Of a stretch of DNA of 64,000 nt, positions 8,302 through 17,380 are shown piece after piece. The notes below the pieces were generated by a model. The model saw only the letters and a program-made list of their open reading frames with translations. It was not told the DNA's origin and ran no database searches. The DNA comes from Burkholderia sp. Leaf177 (GTDB lineage Bacteria; Pseudomonadota; Gammaproteobacteria; Burkholderiales; Burkholderiaceae). The stretch lies in NCBI RefSeq assembly GCF_001424345.1, contig NZ_LMPF01000020.1, positions 62,001 through 126,000 on the forward strand. Direction: 5' to 3'. The position numbers and the translations under genes are program-made. Numbering within the stretch: the stretch's first letter is position 1; each line of letters starts with the position of its first letter.

Positions 8302-10893
8302 TTAGTCCAGCGGCCAGATTTCGCGGCTTGCTGCTCTTACTGCCTGTGCCGATTCGAGCGCCAATGCATCGAGCGCGCGCTGGCGGCACAGTGGGTAATC
8401 GAGTTTGCGCACGAGCGCCTTGATGCCGGGGACCGAAACCGGATCCACCGATAATTCCGTCACGCCCAGCCCCACGAGCAAGGGCACCGCGACCGGATCA
8501 CCACCCAGCGCGCCGCAGACGCCGACCCACTTGCCGTGCTTCGCGGCGCCGTCGGTTGCCGCCTTGATGAGGCGCAGGACGGCCGGATGCAAACCGTCGG
8601 CTTGTGCAGCGAGATCGGCCTGGCAACGGTCCATGGCAAGCGTGTATTGGGTGAGATCGTTCGTGCCAATAGACAGAAAATCCGCATGCCGCGCGAGCTG
8701 GTCGGCGAGCAACGCGGCCGATGGCACTTCGATCATCACGCCGACCTGAATGGGATCGGTGCGGCCAATTTCGGCCGCGAGTTCATCGATACGCTTTCTC
8801 AAGCGCACGAGTTCACCCGAGTCGGTCACCATGGGCAGGAGAATGCGCACCGTGCCGAACGGCTTGACTGCGAGCAGACCACGCAACTGGTCGTCGAGCA
8901 GATCGGGGCGAACTTGCGCCAGGCGAATGCCGCGCAGGCCGAGCGCCGGGTTGGTTTCGGGCGGCAGCGTGAGGTAATCGACTTCCTTGTCCGCGCCTAC
9001 GTCGAGCGTGCGGATGATCGCCGTGCGTCCACTCAACGCGCCGACAATCGATTGATAGCTTTCTGCGTGCTCAGCGGCGGTCGGCGCCGACTGGCGATGA
9101 ATGAACAACAGTTCCGTGCGCAAGAGGCCGACAGCATCGGCGCCGTTTTCGACGGCAGTCCTGGCGTCGTCCAAAGTCGCGATGTTCGCCGCGACTTCGA
9201 TGGTCCGGCCATCGGCGGTCGCGGCCGCTGCCTGCGACGTCTTCCTGTTCACCTCGCGCACACCCGCAAGACGCTGGCGCTCGAGGCGCGCGCGCTCCAC
9301 ATCGAGTGCGGTGGGTGCGTATTCCAGACGGCCCGTGGTTGCATCGACGACGACTTGCGTGCCATCAGGAATTGCATGCAGCGCGTCGCCGACTGCGACC
9401 AGCGCTGGAATGCCAATCTGACGCGCGATGATCGCCGCGTGCGACGTCGCGCCGCCACGCGCCATGACCAGCGCCGTCACGCGCGTGCGATCGAGCGAAG
9501 ACAGATCCGATGGCGTGAATTCGTCGGCGGAGAGCACGGCTTCGTCGGGCAACTGGCGCGCGGCCGAGTTCGTATAACCGAGTGCGCGCAACACACGTTT
9601 TTCGATATCGCGAAGATCCGCGGCGCGCTCTGCCAGCAACGCGTCTTCCACGTTCGAAAGCAACACAATTTGCGCACGAATCGCTTCGCGCCATGCGAAC
9701 CCGGCGCTCTTGCCGAGGCTGATCAGGTCGCGCGCGGCATCGAGCAAAGTCGGATCTTCGAGCAACACGCGATGCACCGCGAAAATTCCCGCCTCGCCAA
9801 CCGCGCCGCGTTGCGAAGCCGTGCGTACCGTTTCGTCGAGTTCTGCGTCGATGGCCGCAATCGCCTTGTCGAGCAAGCGGCTTTCCGCCGCCGACGTTCC
9901 TGTTGCCTGTTCGGGCGGCGTGACGTCGTTGTCGTCCCAGCGGACCAGCTTGCCAACAGCAATCCCCGCCGATGCACACACGCCCGCGAGCGTGTTCGGA
10001 TCGAGCGGCGTGCCGGCATCACGCACGGTGGCAACGGGCGCCGGCGAACGCGCGCGCGCCGGTTTCTCTTCCACTTCGCCATGTGCTTCGCGCAGCAATT
10101 CGGCGGCGACCGCTTCCACCGCCGCCGCCGCTTGCGAACCCACGCCGAGCAACTCGACGGTCGCGCCTTCGCCCGCGCCGAGTCCGAGCAAGCCGACGAC
10201 GCTTTCTATAGGCGCCTTGCGGCCGTTGAAACGCACTTCGACCTTGGCGTCGAAACCGCGTGCCGCTTCCCGAGCGCGCGCGGCCGGTCGCGCATGCAAT
10301 CCGCCGGCATGACCTAGCGTAACGTTGCGGCGCGCTTCGTCTGTGACATTCGACGTGCTGCGCGCAGCATCCGCCTTCACGCCGTCCTTGCTGCGCAGAA
10401 CCAGCAACTGGCTTTCGCCCGCCCGCAACATGCCGCGACTGGCGCGATTGACCACATCGAAAGCATCGCTGTTCGCCACCGCGATCACCGAAACAAGACT
10501 CGGCGCATGTTGCGCGACGTAATCGGCATCGAATTCGATCAGCACGTCGCCCGCGCGCACGGTCGCGCCCTGCTCCACTTTCGGCGTAAAACCTTTGCCG
10601 CCCAGCTCGACCGTATCGATACCGATATGCACGAGGATTTCCGCGCCCTGCGGCGTGCGCAAGGTCACCGCGTGATGCGTGCGCGCGAGGTGCGTGATGA
10701 CGCCATCGCATGGCGAAACCATCACGCCCGCAAGCGGATCAATGCCGATGCCGTCGCCGAACATGCCGTCGGCGAACACGGGATCGGGCACTTCGGCGAG
10801 CGGCACCATCGGCCCGGTGAACGGCGCGACCAATACAAAATCGCTCTGGTTTTCAGGGGAATGATTCAACAGGGACTCCTCGGCACGGCGCAT
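8302..10893 (-). CDS. nagF: Multiphosphoryl transfer protein: EIIA(Glc-type)-HPr-enzyme I
   Basis: Soluble phosphorelay that carries phosphate from PEP to NagE. Three modules are seen in 863 aa: EIIA about 20-150 (phospho-His near 89 in ILVHIGIDTV), HPr about 190-275 (active His near 200 in GGLHARPAA, and a Ser in IESVVGLLG), and enzyme I about 300-863 (phospho-His near 485 in GGATSHAAI, and Cys in KWVGVCGALGGDP). It sits between the SIS-domain gene and nagE, so the operon has a complete private PTS chain besides the general ptsH-ptsI. The ATG at 10893 has a poor ribosome site. A TTG eight codons on is preceded by GAGGAG at good spacing and may be the true start. Confidence 0.94.
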   Translation of the reverse strand: MRRAEESLLNHSPENQSDFVLVAPFTGPMVPLAEVPDPVFADGMFGDGIGIDPLAGVMVSPCDGVITHLARTHHAVTLRTPQGAEILVHIGIDTVELGGKGFTPKVEQGATVRAGDVLIEFDADYVAQHAPSLVSVIAVANSDAFDVVNRASRGMLRAGESQLLVLRSKDGVKADAARSTSNVTDEARRNVTLGHAGGLHARPAARAREAARGFDAKVEVRFNGRKAPIESVVGLLGLGAGEGATVELLGVGSQAAAAVEAVAAELLREAHGEVEEKPARARSPAPVATVRDAGTPLDPNTLAGVCASAGIAVGKLVRWDDNDVTPPEQATGTSAAESRLLDKAIAAIDAELDETVRTASQRGAVGEAGIFAVHRVLLEDPTLLDAARDLISLGKSAGFAWREAIRAQIVLLSNVEDALLAERAADLRDIEKRVLRALGYTNSAARQLPDEAVLSADEFTPSDLSSLDRTRVTALVMARGGATSHAAIIARQIGIPALVAVGDALHAIPDGTQVVVDATTGRLEYAPTALDVERARLERQRLAGVREVNRKTSQAAAATADGRTIEVAANIATLDDARTAVENGADAVGLLRTELLFIHRQSAPTAAEHAESYQSIVGALSGRTAIIRTLDVGADKEVDYLTLPPETNPALGLRGIRLAQVRPDLLDDQLRGLLAVKPFGTVRILLPMVTDSGELVRLRKRIDELAAEIGRTDPIQVGVMIEVPSAALLADQLARHADFLSIGTNDLTQYTLAMDRCQADLAAQADGLHPAVLRLIKAATDGAAKHGKWVGVCGALGGDPVAVPLLVGLGVTELSVDPVSVPGIKALVRKLDYPLCRQRALDALALESAQAVRAASREIWPLD

Positions 10894-10907
10894 CGGATTT
10901 CTCTCGA

Positions 10908-11933
10908 TTAACGGGTTTCGGTGACTTTGGCCAGGTGGCGCGGCGCGTCGGGATTGCGCCCGCGCGTGGCTGCCAGGCTGTCAGCCATCACATAGAAAGA
11001 CAGGATTGCCGCGATCGGATCGAGCGCGAAATGCGCGGTCTCGACGAGCGGCAGATTGGCTTCGGGGATATCGGCGGGCGCGGCGAGCAGCACACGTGCG
11101 CCACGGGCGCGCATGTCGCGGGCGAGCTGAACGAGCCCAGCCTGCTCGGGTCCACGCGGCGCGAACACCAGCAGCGGATAGTCTTCGCCGATGAGTTCCA
11201 TCGGGCCATGCCGCACTTCTGCGCTCGAGAACGCTTCGGCTTGAATGCCCGAGGTTTCCTTCAGCTTGAGCGCTGCTTCCTGAGCGATCGCAAGCCCGAG
11301 GCCACGGCCGATCACGATCATGCGATCGACGTCCTTGAGCTCATTGACAGCATGCGACCAGTCGAGCTTGCCGGCGGCGCGCAAAGCGTCGGGCAGCGAC
11401 TTGAGTGCGTTGAGCAACTCGGCGTCTTTCTGCACATGCGCGATCACGATTGCCGACAACGACAGGATCGCGATGTAGCTCTTGGTCGCCGCCACCGACA
11501 ATTCCGGGCCGGCCAGCAACGGCAGATTCCATTCGCACGCTTCGGCGAGCGGAGAATTCGGCGCGTTCACCGCCGCCACGGTCAGTGCGCCGGCGTTGCG
11601 CAAGGCTTGCATCGTGCCGATCAGATCCGGACTTTTGCCCGACTGCGAAAACGCCACGGCCAACTGGCCTTTCACGCGCAACGGCGCTTGCTGCAGGGTC
11701 GCAACGGACATGGGCAACGAAGCGACCGGCACGCCGATACGGCTCATGGTCAGCCCTGCGAAGTAACTTGCGGCGTGATCCGACGAACCGCGCGCAACCG
11801 TCAGCGCAACGTGCCGCGGCTCTTCGGCGAGGCGTGCGGCGAGCGCTTCGATGTGGGATGTATCGGCAAGCTGGGCAAGCACCACGTCGGCGGATGCCAA
11901 CGCTTCATCAAGCATATTCGACAATTGATTCAC
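10908..11933 (-). CDS. SIS-domain glucosamine-6-phosphate deaminase (NagB-II type)
   Basis: Two SIS domains (about residues 30-170 and 195-330), as in the isomerase half of GlmS and in the NagB-II deaminases that replace classical NagB. The ARGSSDHAASY and FSQSGKSPDL segments are sugar-phosphate loops, and LKETSGIQAEAFSSAEVRHGP is the GlmS/AgaS-like signature. Sitting between nagA and the nag PTS, it most likely converts glucosamine-6-phosphate to fructose-6-phosphate and ammonia. The alternative, a GlmS-like transaminase, is unlikely because there is no glutaminase domain. It overlaps the nagA 3' end by 26 bases. The start is a GTG at 11933; an ATG six codons later is also possible. Confidence 0.85.
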   Translation of the reverse strand: MNQLSNMLDEALASADVVLAQLADTSHIEALAARLAEEPRHVALTVARGSSDHAASYFAGLTMSRIGVPVASLPMSVATLQQAPLRVKGQLAVAFSQSGKSPDLIGTMQALRNAGALTVAAVNAPNSPLAEACEWNLPLLAGPELSVAATKSYIAILSLSAIVIAHVQKDAELLNALKSLPDALRAAGKLDWSHAVNELKDVDRMIVIGRGLGLAIAQEAALKLKETSGIQAEAFSSAEVRHGPMELIGEDYPLLVFAPRGPEQAGLVQLARDMRARGARVLLAAPADIPEANLPLVETAHFALDPIAAILSFYVMADSLAATRGRNPDAPRHLAKVTETR

Positions 11934-13011
11934 CTTCTACATAAGTTGCTGTCAACGCCAGTTCACGATCGAACACGACGAGGTCCGCCCACGCGCCACG
12001 CGCAATCCGGCCGCGATCTTCAAGACCGAGGTAATCGGCGGCGTAACGGGACAAGCGATTGGAAACATCTGCCATTGGCAAGCCGATGGAGACAAGATTG
12101 CGCAGCGCCTGATCCATCGTGAGCGTGCTGCCGGCGAGCGTGCCGTCGGCGAGACGCACACCGCCCATGCACTTGGTCACGTGCTGGCTTCCCAGGCGAT
12201 ATTCGCCGTCGGGCATACCAGACGCCGACGTGCTGTCGGTCACCACATACAGGCGTGGGATGGCTCGCAACGCAGCGCGGATTGCACCGGGATGCACGTG
12301 GAGCAGATCGGGAATCAGCTCGGCGTACTCGGCGTGCGCGAGCGCGGCGCCGACCATGCCAGGATCGCGATGATGCAGCGGCGACATGGCGTTGAACAAA
12401 TGCGTGAAACCCCGCGCGCCATGCTTGAGCGCGTTGACCGCGTCGTCGTATGTACCTAGCGAATGGCCTAGTTGCACGCGCACGCCGCGCGCCGCCATTT
12501 CCTGGATCACGTCAATGTGCCCGGAAATTTCCGGCGCGATGGTCACCACGCGGATGGGCGCGAGCGAAAGGTATTTAAGCACCTCGTCGCGCACTGCAAC
12601 GGCGGCGGCGTCCGGCTGCGCGCCGAGCTTTCCAGGATTGATATACGGGCCTTCCAGATGCACGCCGAGCACGCGCGCGCCGCCGGGCGCACGGCGAACG
12701 GATTGTTCGCCGAGGCCGGCGACCACGGCCATCAATTCGTCGCGGGGCGCGGTCATGGTGGTGGCGAGCATGCTGGTGGTGCCGTGCTTCGCGTGCTCAC
12801 GCGCGACCGTGACAGCGGCGTCGCCGCCTTCCATGATGTCGGCGCCACCGCCGCCGTGTACATGGCAATCGATGAAACCCGGCAGGATATACGGGTCGTC
12901 GTTGGTTCTGGGGTCCACGCTCGCGCCTTCGAGCGCCGTCACCCGGCCGTTCTCGAACGCGATCGAGCCATGTATCCAGCCGTCGGTCGTCAGGATGTTT
13001 CCTTTCAGCAT
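11908..13011 (-). CDS. nagA: N-acetylglucosamine-6-phosphate deacetylase
   Basis: Removes the acetyl group from GlcNAc-6-phosphate, the step between PTS uptake and deamination. The 367-aa amidohydrolase has FIDCHVHGGGG (metal site, about 48-58), HLEGPYINP (catalytic Glu region), LGHSLGTYDDA, THLFNAMSPLHHRDPG and VTDSTSASGMPDGEY (catalytic Asp), with GSTLTMDQALRN near the end, in the order known for NagA. It is first in the operon nagA, SIS deaminase, nagF, nagE. The promoter found at 13388-13415 would give a leader of about 370 nt. Confidence 0.96.
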   Translation of the reverse strand: MLKGNILTTDGWIHGSIAFENGRVTALEGASVDPRTNDDPYILPGFIDCHVHGGGGADIMEGGDAAVTVAREHAKHGTTSMLATTMTAPRDELMAVVAGLGEQSVRRAPGGARVLGVHLEGPYINPGKLGAQPDAAAVAVRDEVLKYLSLAPIRVVTIAPEISGHIDVIQEMAARGVRVQLGHSLGTYDDAVNALKHGARGFTHLFNAMSPLHHRDPGMVGAALAHAEYAELIPDLLHVHPGAIRAALRAIPRLYVVTDSTSASGMPDGEYRLGSQHVTKCMGGVRLADGTLAGSTLTMDQALRNLVSIGLPMADVSNRLSRYAADYLGLEDRGRIARGAWADLVVFDRELALTATYVEGESIVEYA

Positions 13012-13387
13012 GAATCTCTCTCGTGAAACGTACTGCGTGACGCGCCGTTGGCAGCGTTCGCGTGGCGGGCAGCTTCAACGTGCCCGTTCATCGATGCTTC
13101 GACGCGTGGCAAGGCGCCATCAGCCGTCACGCCCGCTGCGAGCGAGCTGAAAATTCCAGGAAACGACCTGGCTATTTTCGGCGACGGCGGACTTCGCCCC
13201 GGATTGTTTTTATCGAAACCTGTTACGGCATCTCACAGCGTGGAAACCGCAACCTACGCTACGGACAAGACCGACAGCAAACGCCTGAACGACACCTTAA
13301 TTGATGTTTCTTGATCAATTTTTACGAAGCGTTTGTCCACCAAATGTTCATAAGAATCGTCGTATGCCGGCCTCGATTGGCGAGCCC
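13012..13387. other. Long leader between the nag promoter and nagA
   Basis: No gene is seen. A short inverted repeat (ATTGAT at 13301-13306 and ATCAAT at 13314-13319) is followed by five T on the plus strand. No known riboswitch core was recognised by eye. The stretch is presumably the untranslated leader of the nag operon, unless a second promoter lies nearer to nagA. Confidence 0.4.
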
Positions 13388-13415
13388 ATTATATAACCAA
13401 AATAATACCAGTCAA
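13388..13415 (-). promoter_or_regulatory. Near-consensus sigma-70 promoter of the nag operon, with a GntR-like box in the spacer
   Basis: On the minus strand TTGACT (13415-13410), a 16-bp spacer and a perfect TATAAT (13393-13388) point to nagA. The spacer holds TGGTATTATTTTGGT, which contains TGGTAT half-sites like those bound by HutC-type GntR regulators such as NagQ/NagR. The regulator gene is not in the window, so the operator is an inference. Confidence 0.65.
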
Positions 13416-13693
13416 TTTACGAAATCATAATGCAACGCATTTCAAAAATTGTTAATTATCAATAGCTTGCGTAAAACACTGCGCTATCCGACCATTGATT
13501 TCGCATTGGTAATTACCCTCGGATAAAGCCCACTTCAACGCGGCTGGTCTACACACTATATCCGCCCGGAACTCTCCGCAAGATGTCGTCAGACGCAAGG
13601 TTCGCACGGTCATACTATTTTTCGGCACAATGATCCTGATCGATTCGCCGGGGGAAACGGCGAAGCGCCAATACAAAGAGAGCGAGGCAAAGA
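13416..13693. other. Intergenic region between the nag promoter and the MarR-GNAT gene
   Basis: Divergent intergenic stretch that must carry the promoter for the plus-strand MarR-GNAT gene. No strong promoter hexamers, RNA gene or repeat were recognised. Confidence 0.35.
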
Positions 13694-14596
13694 ATGGGTG
13701 GTTGCGCAAGCGATGGGCTGAGAGATGCGGTGCGCCGTTTCCAATGGTTTTACACACGCAATGTTTGGGCGCCGTATGAACTGGCGGATCAGAACGTGAT
13801 GTCCCCAACTGAATGGCGGGTCTTGTTTGCGATCATGGATGCGGGCACGACGATCGCGGCCGATCTGTCTCGCGCGCTGCAGATCAACACGGGCTATCTC
13901 AGCCGAATGCTCAATGAGTTCGAGCGTAACGGCCTGATCGAAAGGAGTCCGCACGCCGGTGACGCTCGCAGCAGCCAGATTTCGTTGACGCCTGTCGGCG
14001 AAAGCGCGCTGACCGCAACGAGCACCGGCGTGCGCGACAACGTGTCGTCGGCGCTCAAAGCCATGACGCCGGACGAAGGCTCGCAACTGATGGCATCCAT
14101 GGAAGCCGTCGAACGCTTGCTCACCCTTTCGCAAAACGGATCGCGTGCACGGCTGCGCGGTCCGCGGCCGGGCGATTTTGGCTGGATCGTGGATCACGAA
14201 GCGCGAATGGCTGTGGGAGGCGATGCCGCAAAACGGGCGCGGGAGATTCACGCGGCGCGGATTGTCGCGGAATTTTTGACGGCGCCCGATCCCACGCGCA
14301 ACGCGTGCTGGATCGCGGAGGAAGATGGCGTGAGCGCGGGAGCAAGTCTGCTGGTCTGCGCGCCCGGGTCCGCCGATGCGCGCATCGCCGTGCTTTTTGT
14401 CCTTGATCCGGATGCAAAACATGATCAAATCGGTTGGCAACTGATCGACGCTTGCCAGGAGTTTGCGCTCGAGTCGGGTTATGAACGACTGAGTTGCATA
14501 CCCGATCTGCGCCATGAGCTTTTCCAGCCCCTGCTCCAACGTTGTGGCTTCCGGCCGCGGCGCAGCGATCAAACGATCTGGGAGAAGAACTTGTAG
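13694..14596 (+). CDS. MarR-family regulator fused to a GNAT acetyltransferase domain
   Basis: 300 aa. The N-terminal half (about 5-140) is a MarR winged helix: MSPTEWRVLFAI, then the recognition helix INTGYLSRMLNEFERNGLIER and the wing region DARSSQISLTPVG. The C-terminal half (about 150-300) resembles GNAT acetyltransferases: FGWIVDHEARM near its start and HDQIGWQLIDACQEFALESG as a degenerate acetyl-CoA loop. Such bifunctional proteins are a recognised family, but their acetyl acceptors are mostly unknown. It is transcribed away from the nag operon, and a link to GlcNAc (an N-acetyl sugar) is only suggested by position. The ATG at 13694 has GAGG upstream. Confidence 0.85.
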   Translation: MGGCASDGLRDAVRRFQWFYTRNVWAPYELADQNVMSPTEWRVLFAIMDAGTTIAADLSRALQINTGYLSRMLNEFERNGLIERSPHAGDARSSQISLTPVGESALTATSTGVRDNVSSALKAMTPDEGSQLMASMEAVERLLTLSQNGSRARLRGPRPGDFGWIVDHEARMAVGGDAAKRAREIHAARIVAEFLTAPDPTRNACWIAEEDGVSAGASLLVCAPGSADARIAVLFVLDPDAKHDQIGWQLIDACQEFALESGYERLSCIPDLRHELFQPLLQRCGFRPRRSDQTIWEKNL

Positions 14597-14615
14597 TACC
14601 GCGCCTGAAAGCACA

Positions 14616-14647
14616 AAGGCCGTTTCGGCTTGCGTCGGAACGGCCTT
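14616..14647. terminator. Bidirectional terminator between MarR-GNAT and sco
   Basis: Nine-bp perfect stem AAGGCCGTT (14616-14624) with AACGGCCTT (14639-14647), loop of 14 bases. T-rich on the plus side, and it separates two convergent genes. Confidence 0.7.
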
Positions 14648-14680
14648 CTGGTTTCTGCGATGTTTCGGGACGCGTTTCGC

Positions 14681-15280
14681 TCAGTCCAGCAACAACTTCA
14701 GGTCATGGACCCAGATATCCACGCCTTGTCCGTCGCGGGCGAACAGCCTGAGCTGCCCTTGTGGATCGAAGACGTAGCTCGCGGCCGTATGGTCCATGGT
14801 GTATTCACCCGGCGCCTTGCCTGGAACCTGCGCGTAATACACGCGGAAATCTTTCGTGATCTTAACGAGCTGAGCGGTATCGGCGGGACGCAAGCCGATA
14901 AACGAAGGGTTGAACGCCGACACGTATTCGCTCAGCAACGGAGCGGTATCGCGGGCGGGATCGACGGTGACCATCAGCACTTGAACGCGCTTGGCGTCGT
15001 CGCCCAGCTTTTGAAGCGCTTGCGACAGTTCGGCCATGGTGGTCGGACAGACGTCCGGGCAATGTGTGTAGCCGAAGAACAGTACGACCGCCTTGCCCTT
15101 GAAATCGGCCAGGGTGCGCGGCTTGCCGCTGGTATCGGGTAACGAGAAATCGCTGCCGAACTGAGTATTGCCGGTAATGTCGAGATTCGTGAATGCGGGC
15201 TTGCTGTCGCATGCGGCCAGTAATACGGCGGCCAACGCAAACCCAATCCACACCACCATCCCGCGAACTGAAAACTTCAT
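14681..15280 (-). CDS. SCO1/SenC-type copper chaperone for cytochrome c oxidase
   Basis: Periplasmic thioredoxin-fold protein that delivers copper to, or reduces, the CuA site of oxidase subunit II. 199 aa, with a lipoprotein-like signal (lipobox LLAAC near residue 24). The copper ligands are visible: CPDVCP in [18 protein letters not shown] (about 78-83) and the distal His in [12 protein letters not shown] (about 165). Its ATG overlaps the ctaB stop by four bases, so the two are coupled. It is the last gene of the ctaA-ctaB-sco group. Confidence 0.93.
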   Translation of the reverse strand: MKFSVRGMVVWIGFALAAVLLAACDSKPAFTNLDITGNTQFGSDFSLPDTSGKPRTLADFKGKAVVLFFGYTHCPDVCPTTMAELSQALQKLGDDAKRVQVLMVTVDPARDTAPLLSEYVSAFNPSFIGLRPADTAQLVKITKDFRVYYAQVPGKAPGEYTMDHTAASYVFDPQGQLRLFARDGQGVDIWVHDLKLLLD

Positions 15281-16182
15281 ACGCCGATCACCGTCCGCAC
15301 GTAATGATCCACGAGCAGTGCGCCGAACAGCAGCGACAAATACACGATGGAAAACCGGAAGGTCTTGCGCGCGAGAGCATCGGAATAATCACGATAAATC
15401 TTCCACGCGTACCCAAGGAACATGCCGCCGAGCACAACCGCGGATGCGAGATACAGTACGCCGCTCATGCCCGAAATGAACGGCATCATGGTCACGGCGA
15501 AGAGAATCACGGAGTACAAAAGAATATGCAGACGTGTGTATTGCTCGCCATGCGTGTTCGGCAACATGGGCAGGCCGGCGTTCTCATAATCTTTCCGGCG
15601 GTACAACGCCAGCGCCCAGAAATGCGGAGGTGTCCAAACGAAAATGATAAGAACGAGGATCCACGCGTCGCCGGGAACGTGGCCCGTCACTGCCGCCCAG
15701 CCAAGCGCCGGCGGCATTGCGCCGGAAGCCCCGCCAATCACGATATTCTGCGGCGTGGCCGGCTTCAGCAAACACGTGTAGATCACCGCGTAGCCAACGA
15801 ACGTTGCAATGGTCAGCCACATGGTGAGCGCGTTCGTAAACGTGTAGAGCGTCCACATGCCCGCTGCACCGAGCACTGCCGAGAACAAAAGGATCTGCGC
15901 CGGCGTGATTTCGCCACGCGCGGACGGACGCCATGCGGTGCGACGCATCATGGCATCGATTTTCTGCTCCATCAGGCAATTAATGGCGAACGCGGCGCCC
16001 GCCAGCAACCAGATACCGACTGTTCCGCCAATCAACACGGTCCAGGGCACCATACCCGGCGTTGAAAGAAACATGCCGATGACCGCGCAGAAAACAGCAA
16101 GCTGCGTGACGCGCGGCTTGGTCAACGCGATGTACTGGGAAAGGCGGCTGCCGGAGGGGGAAATCAGTGTTGTGCTGTCCAT
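15277..16182 (-). CDS. ctaB: Protoheme IX farnesyltransferase (heme O synthase)
   Basis: Transfers a farnesyl group to heme B, making heme O. 301 aa with about eight transmembrane helices. The UbiA-type aspartate-rich motifs are present in modified form: [19 protein letters not shown] (first loop) and the second loop [20 protein letters not shown]. It lies just after ctaA. The cyo operon in this window has no cyoE, so this enzyme probably supplies heme O to the quinol oxidase as well as the precursor for heme A. Confidence 0.95.
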   Translation of the reverse strand: MDSTTLISPSGSRLSQYIALTKPRVTQLAVFCAVIGMFLSTPGMVPWTVLIGGTVGIWLLAGAAFAINCLMEQKIDAMMRRTAWRPSARGEITPAQILLFSAVLGAAGMWTLYTFTNALTMWLTIATFVGYAVIYTCLLKPATPQNIVIGGASGAMPPALGWAAVTGHVPGDAWILVLIIFVWTPPHFWALALYRRKDYENAGLPMLPNTHGEQYTRLHILLYSVILFAVTMMPFISGMSGVLYLASAVVLGGMFLGYAWKIYRDYSDALARKTFRFSIVYLSLLFGALLVDHYVRTVIGV

Positions 16183-16188
16183 AGAAAC

Positions 16189-17346
16189 TCACGGAGCCTG
16201 GCGCGGGAGTGATGCGGATACCGCGTCCAGCGAGGCGGTGGCGGACGTTGCCGCAGCGGGGCTAAGAGCGAAGCCGTGGCGGCTGGAAGAGATCCGAAAG
16301 TTTATCATAACGAGCAGTAGTAACAGGACGGCCGCACCGCCGTTGTGCGCCACTGCAATGGGCAACGGCCACTGCAGCACGATGTTCGACAGCCCGGTCA
16401 GAAACTGCAGCACGATCACGAACATTACGCCGTTCGCGGGTCTTCTCAAAGATTCAAATCGACGCAGTTTGGCAGCCAGCCACACCAGATAAAGCACCAC
16501 GACGACCGCGAAGGTGCGATGCGTCCAGTGGATCGCGACCAGCGCGTCTTGCGAAATGACATCGCCGTCACCGGTCATGCCGAGCGCGCGCCACAAGTGA
16601 AAACCGTGCTCGAAGTTCATTGGCGGAATCCAGGCGCCGTTGCATAGCGGGAAATCCGTGCAGGCGAGCACCGCGTAGTTCGTGCTGACCCAGCCGCCGA
16701 GCGCAATTTGCACGATCAACAACAGCAAACCCACGAGCGCTGCCGGCAGCCAGCGCGCGGCGGCGGGGTTTATCGATGGAACCGGCGTCTGGCGCGCGGC
16801 CAAGAGCCCCAGCGAACCGAGCAGCGCGAGGCCGAGGAGCAAGTGAATGGTCACGATCACCGGCTGCAACTTCATGGTGACCGTCCACGCGCCGAATGCA
16901 CCTTGAACCACGATCAGCAACAAGATGGACGTGGGCCACCACGGCGAAACATGCAGCGGGCGACGCTTGATCCGCGCCGTCCACGCAATGATCACCTGCG
17001 CGATGATCAACACGCCGATCGCCATCGCGAAATAGCGGTGGATCATTTCAATCCACGCCTTGCCGATACTCACCGGCCCCGTGGGCATGGCCTGATGCGC
17101 GGCGGTGATGGCCGCATGCGCGATAAAAGGCGACGACGTTCCGTAGCAACCCGGCCAGTCAGGGCAACCGAGGCCGGAATCCGTGAGGCGCGTGAATCCA
17201 CCGAACATCACGAGGTCAAGCGTGAGAAACGTGGTCAGCCAGACGAGCTTGCGGAATTTGTTGTCGTCGGCTTTTACCCAGACGTACGAAAGCGGCAACA
17301 ACGCAATGCAAATGCCAATCAAGCCGAGTTGTAAAACGTAAGTCAT
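16189..17346 (-). CDS. ctaA: Heme A synthase (COX15/CtaA family)
   Basis: Membrane enzyme that oxidises the C8 methyl of heme O to give heme A for aa3-type oxidase. 385 aa with eight predicted helices. Conserved features are GGFTRLTDSGLGCPDWPGCYG near residues 48-70, EMIHRYFAM (heme-ligand His in the first half), a second CTDFPLCNG loop, and IHWTHRTFAV (matching His in the second half). It lies six bases upstream of ctaB, so the genes that make and modify heme O are translated together. Confidence 0.95.
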   Translation of the reverse strand: MTYVLQLGLIGICIALLPLSYVWVKADDNKFRKLVWLTTFLTLDLVMFGGFTRLTDSGLGCPDWPGCYGTSSPFIAHAAITAAHQAMPTGPVSIGKAWIEMIHRYFAMAIGVLIIAQVIIAWTARIKRRPLHVSPWWPTSILLLIVVQGAFGAWTVTMKLQPVIVTIHLLLGLALLGSLGLLAARQTPVPSINPAAARWLPAALVGLLLLIVQIALGGWVSTNYAVLACTDFPLCNGAWIPPMNFEHGFHLWRALGMTGDGDVISQDALVAIHWTHRTFAVVVVLYLVWLAAKLRRFESLRRPANGVMFVIVLQFLTGLSNIVLQWPLPIAVAHNGGAAVLLLLLVMINFRISSSRHGFALSPAAATSATASLDAVSASLPRQAP

Positions 17347-17380
17347 ACCTGCATGGTTCCTGTTGTCTCAACCTTTTGTC

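Noticed and set aside
8536..10317. Long open frame on the plus strand opposite the EIIA-HPr-EI gene
   Set aside because: Arg-, Gln- and His-rich translation with no domain, directly antisense to a clear PTS protein. It is a by-product of GC-rich codon use.
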